Shown piece after piece: positions 26,489 through 34,142 of a stretch of 64,000 bases of DNA (its first letter is position 1; every line of letters begins with the position of its first letter). Under the pieces are notes generated by a model. That model did not search any database, was not told the DNA's origin, and saw only the letters and a list, made by a program, of their open reading frames with translations. Source of the DNA: Lachnospiraceae bacterium (GTDB lineage Bacteria > Bacillota > Clostridia > Lachnospirales > Lachnospiraceae); contig CAJTAL010000023.1 in the NCBI GenBank assembly GCA_910574285.1, positions 1 through 64,000 on the forward strand. The letters run 5' to 3'. A program made the position numbers and the translations under genes.

Positions 26489-27494
26489 AACATTTGCAGG
26501 AATAGATTATTTCCGCTTAGTGGCTGCTTTCATGGTAATTGCAATTCATATATCGCCATTGTCAGTCTGGAGTGAGGGAATTGATTATTTAATTACCTAT
26601 TGTATTGGGAGAATTGCTGTTCCATTTTTCTTTATGACGACAGGATATTTTGTATTAGCTCCCTATGTGCTTAGCAATTTTAAAAAGAAATATCCTCTCC
26701 GTAAATACCTTGTTAAAAATATAAGGCTGTACCTCATTGTGACCGCTGTTTATATACCTATTTCAATATATTCTGGGAATATGCCAAAATCTATCTTGGA
26801 GTTTATAAAGCAGCTTCTTTTTGACGGCACGTTCTATCATTTGTGGTATTTTCCCGCCGCAATTATTGGGTGTGTACTTCTTGCGTGTCTGACAAAAAAA
26901 TCAGTTCAGGCAGCAGTTTACTTTTCGCTCATTGCTTATGTGATAGGAGTATTTGGTGATTCTTATTATGGTCTTATAGAAAACGTGCCTTTACTACGCA
27001 CGTTATATACTGGCATTTTCTATGTCAGCAGTTATACAAGAAACGGTATTTTCTTTGCGCCAATTTATATCCTGCTCGGTGTGCTGCTGGCTGTTCCCGA
27101 ATTTCATTGTGGGGAACAGGTATGTAAATGGGGACTTGCATTAGCATCGTTACTTATGCTTTTAGAGGGATGGATTACTTATTCTTTCCATATCCAAAAG
27201 CATAATAGTATGTATTTCTTTTTGCTGCCAGTGATGTATTTTTTGTTTCAATTACTGCTTAAAGTTTCTGGGAAAGCCCCCGCTTGGATACGGAATGGTT
27301 CAATGATGCTGTATATTATTCATCCTGCGGTAATTGTTGCCCAACGGTTAATCGCTAAAGTGACAGGACTTACAAAGATACTTGTGGACAATTCCTTTTT
27401 CCAATATATTTCGGTCTGTCTATTGTCATTGGCAGCCATGTTTATGATTCAAATATTTTTTGAAAGGGGAGGTAGAAATGTATCAAAAAGGTAG
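26478..27494 (+). CDS. vanTm: VanT membrane half: acyltransferase-3-like membrane protein
   Basis: A 338-residue polytopic protein with about ten hydrophobic helices, starting RHKTFAGIDYFRLVAAFMVI, the acyltransferase-3 / VanT N-terminal domain. In VanC/E/G operons this domain is fused to the racemase and probably brings in L-serine. Here the frame stops and the racemase is a separate gene, as in the vanL operon. The stop lies 17 bases inside the racemase gene, in a different frame. Confidence 0.85.
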   Translation: MRHKTFAGIDYFRLVAAFMVIAIHISPLSVWSEGIDYLITYCIGRIAVPFFFMTTGYFVLAPYVLSNFKKKYPLRKYLVKNIRLYLIVTAVYIPISIYSGNMPKSILEFIKQLLFDGTFYHLWYFPAAIIGCVLLACLTKKSVQAAVYFSLIAYVIGVFGDSYYGLIENVPLLRTLYTGIFYVSSYTRNGIFFAPIYILLGVLLAVPEFHCGEQVCKWGLALASLLMLLEGWITYSFHIQKHNSMYFFLLPVMYFLFQLLLKVSGKAPAWIRNGSMMLYIIHPAVIVAQRLIAKVTGLTKILVDNSFFQYISVCLLSLAAMFMIQIFFERGGRNVSKR

Positions 27495-28602
27495 GGCGTG
27501 GATTGAACTGGATATAGACAATCTGGCTTACAATATAAGGCAATTCAGAAAAATACTTTCTCCTAAGTGTGCGATTATGCCCGCCGTTAAAGCAAATGCC
27601 TATGGACATGGTGCTGTCCTCATTGCAAAAGCATTGCAGGATTTGGAAATTAAAGATTTTTGTGTGGCATCAGTAAATGAAGCGGTTGAGCTTAGAAAAG
27701 CAGGGATTTTAGGGCAGATTTTGATTTTGGGATATACCTCGCCAAATCAGTTTTCTGATTTGGTGAAGTACAATCTTACACAAACGGTAGTTGATTACCC
27801 CTACGCAAAATTGTTAAATGACTTTGGACAAGTCATCTTTGTCCATATTGGAATAGATACGGGTATGCATCGTTTAGGGGAAAGAAGCGAAAACATAAAG
27901 GAAGTTTATAAAATGTGGGAGTTTGATAATCTGAAGATAACAGGTGTATATTCTCACTTGTGTATGTCCGATGGGGCTAGTGATGCGGAACGGGATATTA
28001 CTCTAAAACAAATTGAGGAATTTAATATGGTAATAAACTTTCTGCATAGAAAGGGAATACATCATTTTAAAACGCACATACAAGGAAGTTATGGCGTACT
28101 GAATTACCCCGCTTTAAAGTTTGACTATGCACGATTAGGAATTGCACTTTATGGTGTATTAAGCTCTCCGAAAGATAGAATTATTTCTAATACAAAATTG
28201 AAACCAGTTTTATCATTAAAAGCCAGAATTGCGTGTGTAAAGCAGTTACATAAAGGCGAAGCACTCGGTTATGGTCTGACTTATAAGGCTGGAAAAGAAA
28301 TGCAGATTGCTACTGTTTCAGTCGGATATGCAGATGGGATTCCCCGTGAATTGTCAAATAAGGGATTTGTTTTGATAAACGGGCAGAAAGCAGCTATTGT
28401 CGGTCGTGTTTGTATGGACCAGTTAATGGTAGATGTGACAGATATTAAGGGCGTGTCTTGCGGGGATGAAACCATATTTATTGGGAAAAGCGGAAACAGT
28501 GAAATCATGGCTGCTGACCTTGCAGATAGTATAAATACTATATCAAATGAGATTTTAAGCCAATTAGGAAGTCGTTTAGGCAGAGTATCAATAAAAAAAT
28601 AA
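27478..28602 (+). CDS. vanTr: VanT racemase half: PLP-dependent serine/alanine racemase
   Basis: A 374-residue alanine-racemase-fold enzyme. The PLP lysine is in AVKANAYGHG near residue 39, and the second catalytic tyrosine is in ALGYGLTYKAG. The ATG at 27478 is preferred because GGGAGG sits 5-6 bases before it; a longer frame from 27460 would swallow that site. It supplies D-serine to the ligase. It is encoded apart from the membrane half. It is the last van gene and is followed by a partial VanR-site-like repeat. Confidence 0.88.
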   Translation: MYQKGRAWIELDIDNLAYNIRQFRKILSPKCAIMPAVKANAYGHGAVLIAKALQDLEIKDFCVASVNEAVELRKAGILGQILILGYTSPNQFSDLVKYNLTQTVVDYPYAKLLNDFGQVIFVHIGIDTGMHRLGERSENIKEVYKMWEFDNLKITGVYSHLCMSDGASDAERDITLKQIEEFNMVINFLHRKGIHHFKTHIQGSYGVLNYPALKFDYARLGIALYGVLSSPKDRIISNTKLKPVLSLKARIACVKQLHKGEALGYGLTYKAGKEMQIATVSVGYADGIPRELSNKGFVLINGQKAAIVGRVCMDQLMVDVTDIKGVSCGDETIFIGKSGNSEIMAADLADSINTISNEILSQLGSRLGRVSIKK

Positions 28603-28732
28603 TAGCGGAAGATAGCATTTTCTTATAGGTATAGCGGGAAGTTTAGAATAAGAATTTTGATTGGATTTATAACTCGTCAAATAAAAAAAACAGCGTTTTG
28701 GCGGGTTGTATTTTCATGCAAAAATAGTTTTT

Positions 28733-28767
28733 CTCTCCAAATCTGTTTCAAGTTTGGAGGGATTTTT
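28733..28767 (+). terminator. Intrinsic terminator after the van operon
   Basis: CTCCAAA pairs with TTTGGAG and is followed by GGATTTTTATT, about 130 bases after the vanTr stop. Confidence 0.6.
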
Positions 28768-28913
28768 ATTGCCTGCAAATAGCAAGTTCCATTTACATAT
28801 ATCATATCGGGGATGGGTGGACAGCCTGTTAAAAAAATCCTTGTCAGTGCAAGGGGGATTTCTACCCAAGAAGTAGAAGTCAAATTTCTACATATAAGAA
28901 CTAAAATATCTAT

Positions 28914-28950
28914 AAACCGTAAAGGTGTGACAGCCCTTACGGTTTTTCTT
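28914..28950 (+). terminator. Intrinsic terminator before the sigma-like gene
   Basis: AAACCGTAAAGG pairs imperfectly with CCCTTACGGTTT and runs into TTTTTCTTTT. It insulates the ICE tail genes from the van cargo. The rest of 28,603-29,059 holds no gene I can support. Confidence 0.6.
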
Positions 28951-29059
28951 TTGTCGTTTTTTGTAATATCACGCCGCAAGGCTTTTCTGGGTGTGGGATG
29001 CCGCTCTCCGCCTTTCAATCTGGATTATACAAAAAAATTCAGATTGGAGGTAACGGATT

Positions 29060-29488
29060 ATGGCGTACAACAAAGCCAGAGAAGAAAGAAAATGGCGGAT
29101 ATGGAAAGAAGCCGAGGAAAAGCAGCTTAGGAGCTTGGGTGTCAGCGAGGGCGATATTGAAAAGCTCCGTGTCCATGATTGGGCGATATTCAATTCCGAC
29201 AGACGGTACTATGAGAAATTGCAGGATGCGGGTACATATCTTGAGGAAGTGGCAGAGGACACGGCACAGCCCGAAGTAAAAACGATTGAGGAATTTTTGG
29301 ACAGCATTGAAAATGCAGTGCTGTACCAAGAGCTGCATCAGTTGGATAAGCTCACGCTCCAAGCGTTGCTGATGAGGACGCAGGGCTTTTCAGTCACTGA
29401 AATTTCAGTGGAATTAAGTTTAAACAAGGAAGTCATTTACAAGCGTTTGAACAGGTTTAAGAAAAAAATTAAAAAACTTTTGGGATAG
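29060..29488 (+). CDS. Sigma-70-like HTH protein of the ICE tail
   Basis: A 142-residue protein. The N-terminal half is highly charged; the C-terminal half has a sigma region 4-like helix-turn-helix (LTLQALLMRTQGFSVTEISV, then LNKEVIYKRLNRFKKKIKKLL). The ATG has GGAGG upstream. Proteins of this type precede the mazF/recombinase block in Tn1549-like elements and may control excision genes. There is no recognisable region 2, so it is not a full sigma factor. Confidence 0.75.
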   Translation: MAYNKAREERKWRIWKEAEEKQLRSLGVSEGDIEKLRVHDWAIFNSDRRYYEKLQDAGTYLEEVAEDTAQPEVKTIEEFLDSIENAVLYQELHQLDKLTLQALLMRTQGFSVTEISVELSLNKEVIYKRLNRFKKKIKKLLG

Positions 29489-29502
29489 TGTCCAAAATCG
29501 CA

Positions 29503-29556
29503 CTCTCCCATCGGCTACTGGGTGAGAGGGCAAAAACCTCTTGCCCAGTTTTCTTT
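29503..29556 (+). terminator. Double-hairpin terminator after the sigma-like gene
   Basis: CTCT-CCCA pairs with TGGG-AGAG, then GGGCAA (29528) pairs with TTGCCC and runs into AGTTTTCTTTTAT. Confidence 0.65.
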
Positions 29557-29559
29557 TAT

Positions 29560-30060
29560 ATCGAAACGGGACGGCTCTTTGACAACCGAATACCCATTCA
29601 CCAAATACATTCTCTTTGTGGCTGTAATAAGCGTAAGCGTGTGCAGCGGTACGCCATGACCCGCCGAAAGACGGCAAGCGGAAAATACCGACTGGAAATA
29701 TCGGGCAGCTCCCGATTTCGCCAAAACCCACAAAGAGGACAATGATACTCCCGTCCAGCCACAGTCCGAGCGGTAACCAGTCCGCCGCAGGCAATGGGGG
29801 CGGCTCTGTCAGACCGACAGTTGGGGTGCAATTCCCGTGGCGTCAGTTCGCTGCTGACCGTTTGGTGACTTCCCTTGCGTTATCACGCATCAGCATTTTC
29901 GGGGTGTCGGGGACAAATAGAAAATGCCTTTTATCATAAAGCCAGATGCAGGGCGGTCAATGGAACAGGGCTTGTTTTATGCTTTTCCGACCTTAAATGC
30001 TTCCTTGCGTCTGTCTGTTACATAGGCAGGATATTCCTGCCTAAATCCAGATGGAGGTTA
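29560..30060 (+). ncRNA. Gene-less 500-base stretch with many small stems, possible structured RNA
   Basis: No ORF here has a ribosome binding site or recognisable sequence. The DNA is GC-rich and full of short perfect stems: GCCG/CGGC at 29663-29675, TCGGG/CCCGA at 29701-29715, CTGTC/GACAG at 29806-29820 and GTCAG/CTGAC around a TTCG loop at 29842-29858. It sits between a terminator and mazF. A structured RNA or untranslated leader is inferred, not shown. Confidence 0.3.
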
Positions 30061-30068
30061 TAAAGAAT

Positions 30069-30452
30069 ATGGAAAGAACAATCAGGCGTGGCGACATCTA
30101 CTACGCAGAGCTTAATCCCGTTATCGGCTCAGAACAGGGCGGCACACGACCCGTACTTATCATTTCCAATAATATAGGAAACAGGCACAGCCCGACGGTC
30201 ATTATCGCAGCCATTACGAGCCGAGTGCAGACAAAAGCGAAACTGCCGACACATACCGCCGTGAAAGATTACAAAGGGCTTGATAAGGACTCCATTATCC
30301 TGCTTGAGCAGATAAGGACGATTGACAAACAGCGGTTAAAACAGCATATGGGGACAATGCCCACGGACATAATGGCAAGGGTTGACAAGGCTCTTGCCAT
30401 TAGCTTATCCATGAAGCAGCAGAAAGCGGGGTGTGGCGATGGAGCAGAATAG
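30069..30452 (+). CDS. mazF: MazF/PemK-like endoribonuclease
   Basis: A 127-residue toxin-fold protein with the MazF signature [30 protein letters not shown] at its N-terminus. The ATG at 30069 is chosen; a frame from 30051 would start inside the GGAGG site. No separate antitoxin gene precedes it. The usual MazE position is taken by the gene-less stretch. Solitary MazF-like genes are common in this position in CTn elements. It overlaps the next small gene by 14 bases. Confidence 0.85.
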   Translation: MERTIRRGDIYYAELNPVIGSEQGGTRPVLIISNNIGNRHSPTVIIAAITSRVQTKAKLPTHTAVKDYKGLDKDSIILLEQIRTIDKQRLKQHMGTMPTDIMARVDKALAISLSMKQQKAGCGDGAE

Positions 30453-30597
30453 GGAGCAGGATTTTGTACATTACAGCATCCAATTCGCATGTTTGCAGAA
30501 GCTGAAAAAAAGAAGTTTAATTACGGTAGATGAATACGAAGCCATAAAGAAGCGGCTTATGAGAGATTACAATGTCGTTACGAACCTTGCGGCTTGA
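30439..30597 (+). CDS. Short SHOCT-like ORF before the recombinase
   Basis: A 52-residue protein, [20 protein letters not shown] onward, with [20 protein letters not shown]. The C-terminal pattern (L-x-x-x-E-(F/Y)-x-x-(I)-x-x-x-L) is that of SHOCT-like short helical modules. A similar ORF precedes the second serine recombinase at 56902, which supports it being real and functionally tied to recombination. The start overlaps the mazF end. Function unknown. Confidence 0.65.
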   Translation: MEQNREQDFVHYSIQFACLQKLKKRSLITVDEYEAIKKRLMRDYNVVTNLAA

Positions 30598-30630
30598 CAT
30601 TCATCAATAAATATTTTGGAGGTAAATCAT

Positions 30631-32532
30631 ATGAGCGATGTGCAGGTAATCAAAGCAAACCGTAGTGAAAACCGTATCCGTGGCAGAAAGGTCGAAGTGT
30701 TAAGGGTAGCCGCCTATTGCCGTGTCAGCACGGACAGTGAAGACCAGCTCAACAGCTATAAGTCACAGGTCACATATTACACGGATTTGATTAAGAAGAA
30801 ACACGAATGGACACTGGCGGACATATACGCTGACGAAGCCATAACAGGCACGCAGGTAGCGAAGCGTGAGGATTTCCAGAGAATGATTAACGACTGTATG
30901 AATGGGGATATTGATATGGTGATTACAAAATCCATTTCAAGATTTGCCAGAAACACACTGGACACTCTGAAATATGTCCGTATGCTGAAAGAGAAAGGCA
31001 TTGCCGTTTTCTTTGAAGATGAAAATATCAATACCTTAACAATGGACGGCGAGCTGCTGTTGGTGGTACTCAGCTCCGTCGCACAGCAGGAAGTGGAGAA
31101 TATATCTTCCAATGTCAAAAAGGGATTGAAAATGAAGATGCAGAGGGGCGAGCTTGTAGGGTTTCAAGGCTGTCTGGGATATGACTACCATAAGGATACA
31201 AAAAGCATATCCGTAAATGAAAAGGAAGCTGAAATTGTACGGTATATTTTCAATCGGTATATTGAGGGCGCAGGCTGCACGGTCATCGGGAACGAACTGG
31301 AAAACTTGGGATACAAGACAAAGTACGGCAGTTCAAAATGGGTACAGTCCACAGTCATCGGAATTATCAAAAATGAGAAATACAAAGGCGACCTGCTTTT
31401 AGGAAAGACATTCACGGTTGACCCGATTTCAAAAAGACGGTTGGAAAACTTCGGGGAAGAAGATAAGTTTTATATCCGTGACCATCACGAACCGATAATC
31501 AGCGAGGAAATTTTTGAGGAAGCGCAGAAGATACTGGCGAAGCGGAACACAAACCGCAACGTGCATCAAGAGGGGCAGAAAAGAAACAAGTTCAGCAGGA
31601 AATATGCGTTTAGCTGCATGATAAAATGCGGATTTTGCGGCGGCACTCTGACACGGAGGAACTGGCACAGCAGCTCCGCATACACTAAGACAATCTGGCA
31701 GTGCGTCACTGCTACGAAGAACGGGAAAAGACATTGCCCACACTGTAAGGGAATCCCCGAAGAAGTGATTGAAAAAGCCTTTGTAAAGAGCTACCAGCTT
31801 TTATGCACAGACCAGCAGGAGATTGTTGATGAGTTCCTGCAAAAAGTTGAGGGAATCCTTAATGACGACACTTCTCTGAAGCGTCTGCCTAAGATTGAAA
31901 AGGAAATGGCTGACCTGCACAGGCGTAAGGAGAAGCTGCTTGATTTAAGGCTTGATAATAATATCGACAGGGACATTTACGAAAAGAAGAACCAAGAGCT
32001 GTCCGAGCAGTTAAAGAAGCTCCAAGAGGAACAGGAGCGGTTGATGGAATTGAGCAGGAATCAGGATAATACCAGAACACGGTTAAGGGAGTTCAGAAAA
32101 GTGTTAGGTTCTGGGGAGATACTGGAGAGTTTCGACAGGGTGGTTTTTGAAAGCGTGGTTGAAAAAATAGTCATCGGAGGTTATAATAATGAGGGAGTGG
32201 AGGAGCCTTTGAAGATAACCTTTGAGTATAAAACTGGTATCCACTCTAATTTTAATGGAAAGGATTTTAAGCCAAAGCGTAAAAACGCTGCGGCTGTACA
32301 TAATGACGCAGAATTGTGTTCCTATACGAGTGACGAGGCTGAAAAATTGTGTTTACATAGTAGTTCCGACACATGTGGAAGTCGTGTGTTGTCTACATCG
32401 GGTGAATTCGTAGAAGTCCTTAATTTCAGGCACTTTGCGAGGTATATGAGTTTCACACCAACAGGCAAACAGGGCAAGAAAAAGCAGATTATGAATGGCA
32501 TCGAAGTGTCAGTAGTATTGCATCTGGTATGA
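30631..32532 (+). CDS. Large serine recombinase of the Tn1549-like ICE
   Basis: A 633-residue TnpX/TndX-type recombinase. The N-terminal resolvase domain has the catalytic serine in AAYCRVSTDSEDQ, then TKSISRFARN. The middle is a recombinase domain, followed by a zinc ribbon (CGFCGG and later CPHC) and a coiled coil. The ATG at 30631 follows GGAGG. It excises and integrates the ICE. The last ~60 residues extend beyond the usual end and contain repeated LCxxxS motifs, which overlap the conserved terminal DNA repeats of the element. Confidence 0.92.
   Translation: MSDVQVIKANRSENRIRGRKVEVLRVAAYCRVSTDSEDQLNSYKSQVTYYTDLIKKKHEWTLADIYADEAITGTQVAKREDFQRMINDCMNGDIDMVITKSISRFARNTLDTLKYVRMLKEKGIAVFFEDENINTLTMDGELLLVVLSSVAQQEVENISSNVKKGLKMKMQRGELVGFQGCLGYDYHKDTKSISVNEKEAEIVRYIFNRYIEGAGCTVIGNELENLGYKTKYGSSKWVQSTVIGIIKNEKYKGDLLLGKTFTVDPISKRRLENFGEEDKFYIRDHHEPIISEEIFEEAQKILAKRNTNRNVHQEGQKRNKFSRKYAFSCMIKCGFCGGTLTRRNWHSSSAYTKTIWQCVTATKNGKRHCPHCKGIPEEVIEKAFVKSYQLLCTDQQEIVDEFLQKVEGILNDDTSLKRLPKIEKEMADLHRRKEKLLDLRLDNNIDRDIYEKKNQELSEQLKKLQEEQERLMELSRNQDNTRTRLREFRKVLGSGEILESFDRVVFESVVEKIVIGGYNNEGVEEPLKITFEYKTGIHSNFNGKDFKPKRKNAAAVHNDAELCSYTSDEAEKLCLHSSSDTCGSRVLSTSGEFVEVLNFRHFARYMSFTPTGKQGKKKQIMNGIEVSVVLHLV
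32311..32376 (+). repeat. Terminal repeat block of the ICE (recombinase end)
   Basis: GAATTGTGTT at 32311 and AAATTGTGTT at 32344 (33 bases apart), then CCGACACATGT at 32366. The same three elements with identical spacing follow the second recombinase at 58967-59032. It is likely part of the attachment or recombinase-binding region. Confidence 0.5.
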
Positions 32533-32587
32533 GGAAACACATTCGGATAGAATTAACATTTTTTATTCAATAGCATAGAGAAAAGCC

Positions 32588-32640
32588 AAAAGGACGCTTG
32601 TTTTCAGAACTTCTGGAAGATGAGTGTCCTTTTCTTTTAT
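32588..32640 (+). terminator. Intrinsic terminator between the two elements
   Basis: AAAAGGAC pairs with GTCCTTTT across a 30-base loop and is followed by CTTTTAT. It lies between the recombinase and parB. It could be the ICE end terminator. Confidence 0.55.
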
Positions 32641-32665
32641 CCCAAGGCAAAGGAGAAGATAAAAA

Positions 32666-33640
32666 ATGGCAAGGAAGAAAGAAATGTGTTCATCAGAGAA
32701 TCACGAGCCGGGTGCAGGTATTGTACTGATGCAACTGGAAGAGCTGCATAGCTTTGAAGGACACCCGTTTAAGGTAGAGAGAAATCAGGAACTGTTTGAA
32801 CTGCGATGCAGTATTGAGAAGGAAGGCGTATTAGTTCCGCTTCTGGTGAGAAAAAATCCACATGGTGATGGATATGAAATTATAGCCGGACACAGACGAA
32901 AAGAAGCAGCACTATGGGCAGGACTTATGGATGTGCCGGTCATTATCCGGGAACTGGATGATGATCAGTCGGTTATAGCGATGGTGGACAGTAATCTCCA
33001 AAGAGAGAAGATACTGCCAAGCGAAAAAGCGTTTGCCTATAAAATGCGTCTGGAAGCAATGAAGCACCAGGGCAGAGCAGAAGCGGATACTTCGGACCCA
33101 CTGGAGCCGAAGTACAAGACAGAACTGGTGAATGTATCAGAACTGGAAGCAGAATTACAGGAACTTGGAAAAGTAAAAATTCAGCAAAAAGACGGAGCAG
33201 GAGGCAAGCGAAGCAATGAACAGCTCGCCAGTATGGTTGGCGAAAGTGTGACACAGATCAAGCGATATATCCGGTTAACCCATCTGATTCCGAAGATACT
33301 GGATATGGTTGATAAAGAAATACTTGCGATTCGGTCAGCAGTGGAGGTATCGTTTCTGAGCGAAGAAGAACAGTATGAACTCCATGCAGTCATGGAACTG
33401 GAACAGAGCATTCCTAACATTTCTCAGGCAAATCGGTTAAAGCGTATGAGCCAACAGAAATGCCTTGATATGGATAAGATTTATGAGATTCTGCAGGAAA
33501 TCAAACCGAATCAGAAAGAACAGATTAAATTGCCATTGGAAAGAATTGGTAAATATTTTCCAACAGCGTATACTCCAAAGCAGCAGGTTGATTTGATTGA
33601 AAAATTATTAAAGAATTGGGCAAAACAAAATGTAAAATAA
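32666..33640 (+). CDS. parB: ParB-like partition/replication regulator
   Basis: A 324-residue ParB/Spo0J-fold protein. The ParB N-domain has GYEIIAGHRRKEAALWAGL (box II) and a SNLQREKILPSEKA segment; a helix-turn-helix follows (LASMVGESVTQIKRYIRL). It is the first gene of the second element. No ParA lies beside it; ParM and a ParR-like gene come later. Its first codons contain GAAATGTGTTCATCAGA, close to a repeat at the far end of the element (58968), so its 5' end may lie on an attachment site. Confidence 0.82.
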   Translation: MARKKEMCSSENHEPGAGIVLMQLEELHSFEGHPFKVERNQELFELRCSIEKEGVLVPLLVRKNPHGDGYEIIAGHRRKEAALWAGLMDVPVIIRELDDDQSVIAMVDSNLQREKILPSEKAFAYKMRLEAMKHQGRAEADTSDPLEPKYKTELVNVSELEAELQELGKVKIQQKDGAGGKRSNEQLASMVGESVTQIKRYIRLTHLIPKILDMVDKEILAIRSAVEVSFLSEEEQYELHAVMELEQSIPNISQANRLKRMSQQKCLDMDKIYEILQEIKPNQKEQIKLPLERIGKYFPTAYTPKQQVDLIEKLLKNWAKQNVK

Positions 33641-33671
33641 AAATGGAAATATGAAAAGGACGGTAAGTACT

Positions 33672-34022
33672 ATGGAAAAACTGACTTATACAAATGTAAA
33701 TGGATACCTGATCCCGAATCTCACCTATAAATCCGGTGAGCAGATGGAGCAACTTGGCAAATATGGATTCTTACGCAGAGATTATCTGAAAAACCATCGA
33801 AATTCAACGTATCAGGTGATGCTTTTACAGGATACCATTGGAGAACATCTTCTGGAAGTGGACAAGGCAGCCAGAGAACGGGAAGAAGTGATCCTGAAGC
33901 AGTTAGAAGAAAAAGAACCACTGCCAGATAAGGAGAAAGATCAGATGGCATGGGTAAGAGCTGCCAATCAGCATAGAGCGATTGCAGAAGAGATTATCCT
34001 GAAAGAATTGATTTATGTATAA
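33672..34022 (+). CDS. TnpV-like protein
   Basis: A 116-residue protein starting MEKLTYTNVNGYLIPNLTY, with LGKYGFLRRDYLKNHR and a C-terminal VRAANQHRAIAEEIILKELIY. This is the TnpV family, named from Tn4451, which is carried by many clostridial transposons with TnpX recombinases; its role is unknown. The ATG at 33672 is chosen over 33651 because AAAGGACGG lies between them. Confidence 0.8.
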   Translation: MEKLTYTNVNGYLIPNLTYKSGEQMEQLGKYGFLRRDYLKNHRNSTYQVMLLQDTIGEHLLEVDKAAREREEVILKQLEEKEPLPDKEKDQMAWVRAANQHRAIAEEIILKELIYV

Positions 34023-34142
34023 AGATTGCCAGTAACCGATCTTGCAGGTAACTGATAAAAATAGAATATTGTGAGCGAAGTAAGGCGTGAGTCATAAAAT
34101 ATGGCTTGCGTCTTTTTCTTTGCCTGAAAGGAAGTGATAAGT

